Shown: positions 1-5,695, counted from the first letter of the stretch. The stretch: 7,202 nucleotides of DNA from Verrucomicrobiota bacterium (GCA_009885275.1 VFKY01000348.1:1-7202), one strand, 5' to 3'. The notes: generated by a model not told the origin, from the sequence alone. Numbers and translations are program-made.

Positions 1-768
1 AAACTCATTAAGGTCTTCTTTATTTTTACTATCCTGATTAAGACCGCTTAGCTTCTCGATAGCCTTTTGAAAATCAAGATTCAATCCTGACATCTGCTTC
101 TGAGCGGAAGCATAGGCTTCGGTAAATTTTGCGCTGGCATCCTGAAATCCGCGACGCTCACCCTCGGTGCGATAAAACTCACGTTCCTGCTCACGAAACT
201 CTCTACTGAATACCCGTTTCCAGAATGAGTTACTCATGTCTGGCGTTTTTATATTGGCAGAAGATTGTTTGGAGAGATACGTTTCCAGCTCCTTGAAATC
301 CTGAAAGGGTTTTTCATACTGCTTCTGAAGATACGACAATCCTGTGGCCATGATGGCGAGGTCTTGGGACTCTGCTTTGGAAAGCTCCTGACCTGCTTTT
401 ACTTTTTGCTCCAGTGCCGTGATCGAATTCAGCGCCTTCTTATTGCCTTCAATGATATCACCAAACTGCGAGAAAGCAGCATTCATGCGCTGACGCTCCT
501 CCTTGCGGGAGCTGTCCATTTTCTTTTCCCAGTCAACATTGAGAGCTTCCATCTCTTTCTGATGCCCCTGACTTTGAGCGGCAAGCTCTTTTTGATGCTC
601 TGACACCTTGACGTCGAGTTCCGATTTCGCTTTTTGTTGCAGTTCCTCTTTAATTTTCAGGGCGGAATCCTCAGCCGTCCATTGCTTCTGCTTGGCGGTA
701 TAAACCCAAGCGCCCATGCCAGCGAGGGAGAGAACGAGTAACATGATGAGTGCGCGAACTTGATTCAT
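1..768 (-). CDS. Membrane-anchored coiled-coil protein of unknown function (partial, C-terminus beyond window)
   Basis: Reading the minus strand from an ATG at 768-766 gives 256 codons with no stop before the left edge, so only the N-terminal part is visible. It starts MNQVRALIMLLVLSLAGM: a short, weakly charged N-terminus followed by one hydrophobic segment (about residues 5-22) with no clear cleavage site, suggesting a single-pass inner-membrane anchor or uncleaved signal. From about residue 24 to 120 the sequence is rich in Lys, Glu, Gln and Ala with long stretches lacking Pro and Gly (for example KIKEELQQKAKSEL), as expected of a coiled coil. A second charged helical region follows (about residues 180-256). 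A GGAAG Shine-Dalgarno at 776-780 lies 7 nt before the ATG and supports this start. I do not recognise the family. It diverges from the oxidoreductase gene at 872, with 103 bp between the two starts. Confidence 0.8.
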   Translation of the reverse strand, partial: MNQVRALIMLLVLSLAGMGAWVYTAKQKQWTAEDSALKIKEELQQKAKSELDVKVSEHQKELAAQSQGHQKEMEALNVDWEKKMDSSRKEERQRMNAAFSQFGDIIEGNKKALNSITALEQKVKAGQELSKAESQDLAIMATGLSYLQKQYEKPFQDFKELETYLSKQSSANIKTPDMSNSFWKRVFSREFREQEREFYRTEGERRGFQDASAKFTEAYASAQKQMSGLNLDFQKAIEKLSGLNQDSKNKEDLNEF

Positions 769-871
769 GGTAAAACTTCCGGCGCAGGTAGCCATGACGC
801 AAGTTTTATGTTGCATCAGTGATTGTTTTTTGCTTTGCAAATCCTGCCAAAAATTTAGGATACGACTCGTC
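769..871. promoter_or_regulatory. Divergent intergenic region between coiled-coil gene and oxidoreductase gene
   Basis: This 103-bp AT-rich gap must carry the start signals of both divergent genes. The minus-strand gene has GGAAG at 776-780. The plus-strand gene has only AGGA at 857-860, 11 nt before its ATG, which is a weak match with long spacing. I could not pick convincing -35/-10 pairs for either direction, so no promoter is placed. Confidence 0.35.
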
Positions 872-2233
872 ATGAAACACCAATTGCAAACATCCCGTCG
901 TCATTTCATTAAAGCCAGCGTCGCGGCACTGGGCTTCCCCACCATCGTTCCCTCATCGGTCTTTGGTCAAAATGCACCCTCCAACCGAATTACTCTCGGC
1001 GTCGTTGGCTGGGGCATGCAAGGCCCCGGAAATACCAATGCTTTCCTCGCCGAACCCGACTGTCAGGTCGTCGCTGCCTGCGATCTCGATAAAAAGCACC
1101 TCGCAGCCGCACTCACCAAGATCAATGGCCACTACAATAACACCGACTGCAAAGCGTATAGTGACTACCGCGAAATGATGGCACGCAAGGACATTGACGC
1201 GGTCATGCTCGCGGTGCCTGATAACTGGCATGGTCTTATTTCTATCGAAGCCCTGAAAAATGGCAAAGATGTTTACGGTGAAAAACCCCTCGCCCGAACC
1301 ATCGCCGAACAACAAGCCATTGTCAGAGCCGTACAAAAGTATCAACGCATCTGGCAGACTGGAAGCTGGCAGCGCTCTCAGGATCGTTTCCGCATCGCCG
1401 CTGAAATCGTGCGTAACGGTCTTATCGGAACCATCAAGGAGGTGCAGGTCGGATTACCCTCGGGACACAATGATTTCGCCGGCACCAAGGACAAAATGCA
1501 GGTCTCCGAACCACCGGCCGATTTTGACTACGAAACATGGATCGGACCCGCCACGATGCAGCCTTATATCGAAGGGCGGATTCACAAAAACTGGCGCTGG
1601 GACTATAACATCGGGGGCGGCCAACTCCTCGATTGGATCGGTCATCATTGCGACATCGCTCACTGGGGCATGGATTGCGACAATACTGGGCCGAATGAAA
1701 TCAATCCTGTTCAGGCAGACTTCCCACCGCGTACAGACATTTGGAATACTGCCACGAAATACCGTGCAGAGACCAAATATGCCAATGGTATGTCGATGAC
1801 GATCGCCGGTGGCCATCCTGACATTCAGATGGGAACCAAATGGATCGGCTCTGATGGGTGGGTTTGGGTCGATCGCGGTGGCTTCGATGCCTCTAAGGAT
1901 GAACTCAAAAAAGCTGTGCAACGCCGCCAGGGCGACAAGGTCGTAAGTGGCTTTGAAGCGCCTAAACTTGGCGATGATATCATCAAGAAGCGGCTCTACG
2001 AAACCAAGGGCCATCAGCGCAACTTCCTTGATTGCATCAAGTCCCGTCAACCCACGGTAACTCCTGTTGAAACAGCACACCACAGTGCCACTCCAGGTCA
2101 TCTCGCATTGATCGCCATGACCTTGAAGCGCTCTATCAAATGGGATCCCGAAAAGGAAATCATCATTGGTGACCCAGAAGCCAGTAAGTTGCTCGGCCGC
2201 GAATACCGTGGCCCTTGGAAACTTGAAGCTTAA
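872..2233 (+). CDS. Tat-exported Gfo/Idh/MocA family oxidoreductase
   Basis: A 453-aa NAD(P)-dependent oxidoreductase. Members of this family oxidise or reduce sugars, inositols and related polyols; the substrate here is unknown. Residues 1-32 form a twin-arginine signal (TSRRHFIKAS, then a hydrophobic AALGFPTIVPSSVFG), so the folded, cofactor-loaded enzyme is predicted to be exported. The Rossmann fold begins at about residue 40 (ITLGVVGWGMQG, a variant GxGxxG). The family EKP motif is at 137-139, and a His/Asp-rich active-site segment follows at 248-265 (GGGQLLDWIGHHCDIAHW). The C-terminus ends in REYRGPW, which resembles many planctomycete and verrucomicrobial members. The frame is open back to an ATG at 767, but the start at 872 is preferred because it puts the RR motif near the N-terminus and gives a normal Tat peptide. 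The gene stands alone and ends just before a hairpin terminator. Confidence 0.92.
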   Translation: MKHQLQTSRRHFIKASVAALGFPTIVPSSVFGQNAPSNRITLGVVGWGMQGPGNTNAFLAEPDCQVVAACDLDKKHLAAALTKINGHYNNTDCKAYSDYREMMARKDIDAVMLAVPDNWHGLISIEALKNGKDVYGEKPLARTIAEQQAIVRAVQKYQRIWQTGSWQRSQDRFRIAAEIVRNGLIGTIKEVQVGLPSGHNDFAGTKDKMQVSEPPADFDYETWIGPATMQPYIEGRIHKNWRWDYNIGGGQLLDWIGHHCDIAHWGMDCDNTGPNEINPVQADFPPRTDIWNTATKYRAETKYANGMSMTIAGGHPDIQMGTKWIGSDGWVWVDRGGFDASKDELKKAVQRRQGDKVVSGFEAPKLGDDIIKKRLYETKGHQRNFLDCIKSRQPTVTPVETAHHSATPGHLALIAMTLKRSIKWDPEKEIIIGDPEASKLLGREYRGPWKLEA

Positions 2234-2244
2234 CACATGCTACG

Positions 2245-2274
2245 AGGAGGGCGGAGCATTTACTCCGCCCTCCT
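2245..2274. terminator. Hairpin terminator between convergent genes
   Basis: A perfect 12-bp inverted repeat (AGGAGGGCGGAG at 2245-2256, its complement at 2263-2274) encloses a 6-nt CATTTA loop. It lies 11 bp after the oxidoreductase stop and 6 bp beyond the PP2C stop on the other strand, the usual place for a shared bidirectional terminator. The T-rich tail is short and interrupted on the plus strand and absent on the minus strand, so its efficiency is uncertain. Confidence 0.65.
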
Positions 2275-2280
2275 TACGTT

Positions 2281-3120
2281 TCAAAGTATCTCGACCACAA
2301 CGGCGGTGGTATTGTCATTGCCCGCCTCCTCCACAGAGACCTCAACAATACGTTGAGCAATCGAGTCATGAGCATCCGCACCGATCGCCGTTCGGGCTAG
2401 TTCTTCGATATGATGGTCCCATAATCCATCAGTGACCCCGTCTGAGCAAAATACAAATCGGTCGCCGGCATGGCAACTTACGGCCCCAAAATGCGGGTTG
2501 AGAAATTGATGGCCGGCACCCAGCGCCTGAGTCAGTACATTCCTTTGCGGATGCATACGAATCTGGCGCTCGTTCATACTTCCCTGTCGTTTCATCCACC
2601 CGACATAGGTATGATCATGGGTCACTTGAGTAATCCCTCCATCACGGGGAAGGTAATAAATGCGACTGTCCCCGATGTGCCCAAAAAACATCCAACCAGG
2701 ACGAAACCAGCCGAGACTTAGGGTCGCCCCCATTCCTGCACATTCTTCATATGCTTGCCCCATCTTGATGAGATCATTGTGAATTCGATGAAAAAGCTCC
2801 ATCAAAACATCGCTGAACCCGACATCCATCTGCTGGGCGGAATAGCGAAAACTACGGGGTAAAAGACGCGTAATCTTTTCTACCGCGATACGACTGGCAA
2901 ACTCCCCAGATTTTGCACCGCCCATGCCATCACTGACTGCGAAAACATAGTCACATTCGCTTAGTGAAGCTTCACCAGTTTTTCCCATAAAACGCACTTC
3001 ATGGGCATCGAAATTCAATGCCAAAAAGACATCTTCATTATTGGTGCGGACCTTGCCCAAGTGAGTCATCCCAGACCAGCGCAATCGTTGGGGAATAATA
3101 TCTGATGTTCCTTCACTCAT
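2281..3120 (-). CDS. PP2C-family serine/threonine protein phosphatase
   Basis: A 279-aa single-domain metal-dependent (Mg/Mn) phosphatase of the bacterial PP2C/Stp type, predicted cytosolic, with no signal or membrane segment. The conserved motifs appear in order: GKVRTNNED (22-30), AVSDGMGG (61-68), GATLSLGW, HIGDSRIYYL, VTHDHTYV, VLTQALGAG, FCSDGVTDGL with Asp227, and GNDNTT with Asp269. The metal-binding aspartates Asp30, Asp64, Asp227 and Asp269 are all present, so it should be active. Family members remove phosphate from Ser/Thr of proteins phosphorylated by Hanks-type kinases. Its ATG (3120-3118) overlaps the stop of the upstream kinase-like gene as ATGA, and no Shine-Dalgarno is visible, so translation probably depends on reinitiation after that gene. 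Confidence 0.95.
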   Translation of the reverse strand: MSEGTSDIIPQRLRWSGMTHLGKVRTNNEDVFLALNFDAHEVRFMGKTGEASLSECDYVFAVSDGMGGAKSGEFASRIAVEKITRLLPRSFRYSAQQMDVGFSDVLMELFHRIHNDLIKMGQAYEECAGMGATLSLGWFRPGWMFFGHIGDSRIYYLPRDGGITQVTHDHTYVGWMKRQGSMNERQIRMHPQRNVLTQALGAGHQFLNPHFGAVSCHAGDRFVFCSDGVTDGLWDHHIEELARTAIGADAHDSIAQRIVEVSVEEAGNDNTTAVVVEIL

Positions 3121-3530
3121 GAGGAAGATTCAAGAAATGGGGAAACGTGGTTGGGGTCGCGCAACAGCGATGCGAACTCGAAGTCGATGACACAGAAACG
3201 TCCGTCCGTCGCACGATAAGTAATATTGCGCAGATAAGGGTCTTCATGCCTAACCCCATACTTCTCCAAGTCCGCAAATATTTCTTTTACGCGCTCCTCA
3301 CCCAGATGATCCACCCTTGAACCACAATTGGTGGTGACGAGCTTAAGCGTCTGTTCATCCGCCTCTAAAACCCGGGGCACATAGTCACACTTTTCTTCTT
3401 CCAGATGTCGCAACACAAGTGTCTCATTTTTAAATCTTTCCTCAGCCTTAGGCCCTCGAAAGGTCTTATGCACTCGCCCATCATAGCCAATACGAACAAG
3501 AGCGCGTTGGGTGTCTTTGATCTCGTGCAT
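3117..3530 (-). CDS. Minimal protein-kinase-like protein, coupled to PP2C
   Basis: A 137-aa protein with the key residues of the protein-kinase-like fold compressed into a very short chain. Lys22 (VHKTFRG) could be the ATP-anchoring lysine and Glu36 its alpha-C partner. RHEDPYLRN (94-102) matches the HxDxxxxN catalytic loop (His95, Asp97, Asn102). VIDFEFA (114-120) matches the metal-binding DFG position, with Glu replacing Gly (Asp116-Phe117-Glu118). There is no clear Gly-rich loop, and the chain stops about 20 residues after DFE, so the activation segment and most of the C-lobe are missing. It resembles small atypical kinases (Bud32/RIO, lipopolysaccharide-kinase or aminoglycoside-phosphotransferase type) more than Hanks kinases. 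An in-frame TGA 15 nt upstream fixes the start at or very near 3530. It is the first gene of a two-gene operon with PP2C. The gene is well supported; the kinase activity is inference. Confidence 0.72.
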   Translation of the reverse strand: MHEIKDTQRALVRIGYDGRVHKTFRGPKAEERFKNETLVLRHLEEEKCDYVPRVLEADEQTLKLVTTNCGSRVDHLGEERVKEIFADLEKYGVRHEDPYLRNITYRATDGRFCVIDFEFASLLRDPNHVSPFLESSS

Positions 3531-3583
3531 AATCAGGGAAGCTTGTCATGCGTCGCGTTTACCGCAAGTAGCACTTCCTCAAG

Positions 3584-3593
3584 TCTTTAAAGA
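3584..3593. promoter_or_regulatory. Palindrome in the kinase-like/glnII divergent region (candidate operator)
   Basis: TCTTTAAAGA is a perfect 10-bp palindrome, framed by an AAGTC/GACTT inverted repeat (3581-3585 and 3595-3599). It lies 54 bp upstream of the kinase-like start and 51 bp upstream of the sigma-54-like element. A regulator site is possible, but an AT-rich palindrome this short can occur by chance. Confidence 0.22.
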
Positions 3594-3644
3594 TGACTTA
3601 AGAGGGTAAAAAAACACCTGCGGCAGTGATTTTACTTTTACATC

Positions 3645-3660
3645 TGGCATATGACGTGCT
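3645..3660 (+). promoter_or_regulatory. Sigma-54-like (-24/-12) promoter of glnII
   Basis: TGGCAT, then 5 nt (ATGAC), then GTGCT keeps the invariant GG-N10-GC spacing of sigma-54 promoters (consensus TGGCAC-N5-TTGCW). It matches 5 of 6 positions in the -24 box and 4 of 5 in the -12 box. It lies 93 bp before the glnII ATG and points towards it. Sigma-54/NtrC control of glnII is known in rhizobia, which raises the prior. No clear enhancer-type activator sites were recognised upstream, and no good sigma-70 promoter was seen in the same gap. Confidence 0.38.
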
Positions 3661-3753
3661 TGAAACACGCTAGGCATTTCCATCCGCGCCCTCAAAGGCA
3701 GCTTGTTGGACTATTATCCCATCATCAAAACACAACACTAAAACCTCAAATCC

Positions 3754-4773
3754 ATGGCTAAATATAAATTGGAATACATCTGGCTCGACGGTTACAAACC
3801 GGTACCAAACTTACGCGGCAAGACACAGATCAAAGAATTCGCCAGCTTCCCCAAGCTTGAAGAACTACCACTCTGGGGTTTTGATGGTAGCTCCACCCAA
3901 CAGGCTGAAGGTAGAAGCTCCGACTGCGTGCTCAAGCCTGTCGCCATCTACCCTGACAGCACTCGCAAAAATGGCGCGATCGTCATGTGCGAAGTTATGA
4001 TGCCCGATGGTACGACTCCTCATATTTCCAATGGACGCGCCACCATTCTTGACGATCCGGGTGCCTGGTTTGGTTTTGAGCAAGAATACTTCTTCTATCA
4101 AGATGGACGCCCTCTCGGCTTTCCTGAAAATGGATACCCCGCCCCTCAAGGCCCCTACTACACCGGAGTCGGTTATAGCAACGTGGGCGACATCGCCCGC
4201 CAGATCGTGGAAGAGCACCTCGACCTCTGTCTTGATGCTGGCATCAACCACGAAGGCATTAACGCTGAAGTGGCCAAAGGTCAGTGGGAATTCCAAATCT
4301 TCGGCAAAGGCTCCAAAAAATGTGCTGATGAAATGTGGACTGCGCGCTACATCCTCAACCGTCTTTGCGAGAAATACGGCATCGATGTTGAGTATCATTG
4401 CAAACCCCTTGGTGCCACCGATTGGAATGGATCTGGCATGCATGCCAACTTCTCCACAGAATTCATGCGCGAAAAAGGCGGGAAACCATACTTCGAAAAA
4501 CTCATGGCCGCTTTCGACAAATACAAGGAAGAGCATATCGCTGTTTATGGACCTGATAACCACATGCGCCTAACCGGTCTGCATGAGACCCAGTCCATCG
4601 ACAAGTTCAGCTACGGTATCGCCGACCGCGGCGCTTCCATCCGCGTGCCTCACAGCTTTGCGAACAACGGTTACAAAGGCTACCTCGAAGACCGTCGCCC
4701 GAATTCCCAAGGTGATCCCTACCAGATCGCTTCACGGATTCTCAAGACGATCGCCACCGTGCCAACCGCCTAA
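3754..4773 (+). CDS. glnII: Glutamine synthetase type II (eukaryotic-type, GSII)
   Basis: A 339-aa cytosolic enzyme that makes glutamine from glutamate, ammonia and ATP. The length and motifs fit GSII, not the roughly 470-aa bacterial GSI. The N-terminal beta-grasp region contains WGFDGSSTQQAEG (41-53) followed by SSDCVLKP. The catalytic domain has GFEQEYFFY (107-115), NAEVAKGQWEFQ (170-181, Glu172 and Glu179), NGSGMHANFST (225-235), DRGASIRVP (291-299) and YLEDRRPNSQGDPY (310-323). These cover the expected metal, ATP and glutamate-binding residues. GSII enzymes lack the adenylylation control of GSI, so control is probably transcriptional; a sigma-54-like element lies upstream. The start ATG at 3754 has no Shine-Dalgarno (leader CCTCAAATCC). 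The gene is monocistronic, closed by a strong terminator, and diverges from the kinase/PP2C pair. Confidence 0.96.
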   Translation: MAKYKLEYIWLDGYKPVPNLRGKTQIKEFASFPKLEELPLWGFDGSSTQQAEGRSSDCVLKPVAIYPDSTRKNGAIVMCEVMMPDGTTPHISNGRATILDDPGAWFGFEQEYFFYQDGRPLGFPENGYPAPQGPYYTGVGYSNVGDIARQIVEEHLDLCLDAGINHEGINAEVAKGQWEFQIFGKGSKKCADEMWTARYILNRLCEKYGIDVEYHCKPLGATDWNGSGMHANFSTEFMREKGGKPYFEKLMAAFDKYKEEHIAVYGPDNHMRLTGLHETQSIDKFSYGIADRGASIRVPHSFANNGYKGYLEDRRPNSQGDPYQIASRILKTIATVPTA

Positions 4774-4795
4774 GGTTAGTTCGTTCGATTATTTC

Positions 4796-4830
4796 ATGGC
4801 GTCATCCTCACGGGTGGCGCCATTTTTTTT
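4796..4830 (+). terminator. Rho-independent terminator of glnII
   Basis: A 12-bp stem (4796-4807 with 4812-4823, including two G-U pairs) closes on a UCAC tetraloop and runs directly into eight Ts (4823-4830). It begins 22 bp after the glnII stop. This is a textbook intrinsic terminator and indicates that glnII is transcribed alone. Confidence 0.92.
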
Positions 4831-4956
4831 GAGGGCCAACGAGTAAGGGTGATAGGAACCGTTCCGACATCTCCCTATCCGTCGTTTGTGGCAAAAATTA
4901 AGAAATTAGGAAGCTGAGTTTTAAACGCGAAACACTCCCCTAACTGTCTTCCTATC
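4831..4956. other. Non-coding gap between glnII terminator and repeat unit
   Basis: No gene is seen here. The stretch has scattered short inverted words: GATAGGAA at 4851-4858 pairs with TTCCTATC at 4949-4956, GATAGG also with CCTATC at 4874-4879, and TAGGAAG at 4907-4913 with CTTCCTA at 4948-4954. These may be remnants of older repeat insertions or may be chance. Confidence 0.4.
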
Positions 4957-5060
4957 GTCCTGAAAGGACGACGGAGGTTAGCCGGTGGTGAAGATCACAG
5001 CGTGATCGGGAACCACCGGATACCATGATTCGCGCAACTCCGCCCTGAAAGGGCGCGAGA
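4957..5060 (+). repeat. 104-bp structured repeat, left copy (three hairpins)
   Basis: This copy aligns without gaps to the reverse complement of 5592-5695 over 104 nt, with 81 identities by hand count (about 78%). It begins with hairpin 1 (CGTCC-TGAAA-GGACG, 4956-4970). The central hairpin 2 spans 4982-5019: an 8-bp outer stem CCGGTGGT/ACCACCGG, an internal loop, then a 6-bp inner stem GATCAC/GTGATC with an AGC loop. It ends with hairpin 3 (CGCCC-TGAAA-GGGCG, 5041-5055). Similarity to the other copy stops sharply outside these limits. The unit lies 10 bp beyond the stop of the transposase gene. Confidence 0.9.
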
Positions 5061-5070
5061 CAACGAGCTG

Positions 5071-5520
5071 CTACCACAAATAGCGCTCATCATAGGAAAC
5101 CATCCCACGCTGCAGCATCTCCAAATACTCTTCTTGAAACGTCTTCAATCGATGATGTTCCTCTTGGTGAAGCACGTAATGTTTCACTTTCTCCAATGAA
5201 GGTGCTCCCACCGTGAAAGCCCCATAGCCTTCCTGCCAGGCAAATCCTGCCATTCTTAACTCTTCATGAATCCAGCGTGAAGATTCGCTCTTCAATTCAC
5301 GCATGACATTGGACAACGCATGCGTAGCCCTTAATCCCACAAGAAGGTGAACATGATCCCCCATACCACCAACGGCATGAGCGACTCCCTCCATCTCACG
5401 AATCATACCTCCGAGGTAAGCGTGCAATCTCAGGCGGATATGAGGTTCCAGCCATAGTTCGCGCTTTTTAGTGCTGAAAATCAAATGGTAATGGAGACTC
5501 AAATGCGTCGAAGGCATCAT
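5071..5520 (-). CDS. IS200-like / REP-associated tyrosine transposase (RAYT), Y1 HUH family
   Basis: A 149-aa single-domain Y1 transposase that acts on single-stranded DNA at hairpins. The N-terminus has the family opening LHYHLIFSTKKREL (about 9-22). GDHVHLL (54-60) carries the HUH metal-binding pair His56/His58. NVMRELKSESSRW (71-83) is the usual basic helix. WQEGYGAFTVG (95-105) precedes VKHYVLHQEEHH (112-123), where Tyr115 is the likely nucleophile and Gln119 a likely metal ligand. All key residues are present and the frame is intact, so it is probably functional. A TAA directly precedes the first ATG, fixing the start at 5520 or at the second ATG (5517). No Shine-Dalgarno is visible. The short length and flanking inverted repeats favour a RAYT; a plain IS200-type transposase is the alternative. 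Confidence 0.92.
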   Translation of the reverse strand: MMPSTHLSLHYHLIFSTKKRELWLEPHIRLRLHAYLGGMIREMEGVAHAVGGMGDHVHLLVGLRATHALSNVMRELKSESSRWIHEELRMAGFAWQEGYGAFTVGAPSLEKVKHYVLHQEEHHRLKTFQEEYLEMLQRGMVSYDERYLW

Positions 5521-5541
5521 TTACGATTCATCATTAATCCG

Positions 5542-5586
5542 GGCGCGCCAGTGTTTTATGCACATGATCACCTATTTGCGCGCGCC
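5542..5586 (-). other. GC-rich stem-loop in the leader of the transposase gene
   Basis: GGCGCGC (5542-5548) can pair with GCGCGCC (5580-5586) across a 31-nt AT-rich spacer that itself contains GTG/CAC (5551-5553 and 5569-5571). It lies 21 bp upstream of the transposase start, between the gene and the right repeat copy. It could limit transposase translation or be an extra hairpin of the right unit. The left copy has no equivalent. Confidence 0.4.
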
Positions 5587-5591
5587 GAATT

Positions 5592-5695
5592 TCTCGCACC
5601 CTTTCAGGGCACAAATGCTTGGTTCAACACATCCGGTGGTTCCCGATCCCTGCGGAATCTTCACCACCGTCTAATCTCCAGCGTCCTTTCAGGAC
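5592..5695 (-). repeat. 104-bp structured repeat, right copy (inverted)
   Basis: Reverse-complement partner of 4957-5060. Read on the minus strand it has GTCC-TGAAA-GGAC (5695-5683), a central hairpin with outer stem ACGGTGGT-like/ACCACCG (5669-5663 with 5640-5634) and inner stem GATTCC/GGGATC with a GCA loop (5659-5645), and CCC-TGAAA-GGG (5609-5599). The inner stem differs from the left copy at both partners of one pair (A-T becomes C-G) and at one partner of another (C-G becomes U-G), so pairing is kept. The least conserved part is the linker between hairpins 2 and 3. Confidence 0.9.

Larger units (their letters stand above)
4957..5695. mobile_element. RAYT-like unit: HUH transposase flanked by inverted 104-bp structured repeats
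   Basis: A 739-bp unit made of a small HUH transposase gene on the minus strand and one inverted copy of a structured repeat on each side. IS200/IS605 elements use imperfect palindromes at their ends rather than ordinary terminal inverted repeats. RAYT genes are typically flanked by inverted REP copies, which is the layout here. No target duplication is expected for this enzyme class and none is obvious. The unit sits between the glnII terminator and the end of the Tm-1-like gene, so it disrupts no gene. Whether the whole unit moves, or only the repeats are spread by the enzyme, cannot be told from one copy. Confidence 0.75.

Noticed and set aside
298..308. CCTGAAAGGG inside the left coding region, resembling the repeat hairpins.
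   Set aside because: It lacks the rest of the unit and sits in conserved-looking coding sequence, so a chance match.
265..603. Plus-strand open frame with hydrophobic, Leu/Phe-rich translation.
   Set aside because: It is antisense to the coiled-coil gene, whose charged codons read as hydrophobic residues on the other strand.
767..871. N-terminal extension of the oxidoreductase from an upstream in-frame ATG.
   Set aside because: It overlaps the start codon of the divergent gene, has no family resemblance and would bury the twin-arginine signal 35 residues inside.
1260..1799. Open frames on both strands inside the oxidoreductase gene (also 953-1345 and 1454-2236 on the minus strand).
   Set aside because: Their translations show no domain features, and they lie wholly in a well-supported gene.
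2470..2721. Plus-strand frames over the PP2C gene.
   Set aside because: Antisense shadows; the PP2C motifs are complete on the minus strand.
3865..4563. Long minus-strand frame within glnII, and a plus-strand +1 frame at 4007-4573.
   Set aside because: Codon-bias shadows of a highly conserved enzyme gene; no recognisable motifs.
4957..5695. The inverted repeats as a two-unit CRISPR array or classic DDE insertion-sequence ends.
   Set aside because: The copies are inverted and 531 bp apart with a gene between them, and the enzyme is an HUH Y1 type, which does not use ordinary terminal inverted repeats.
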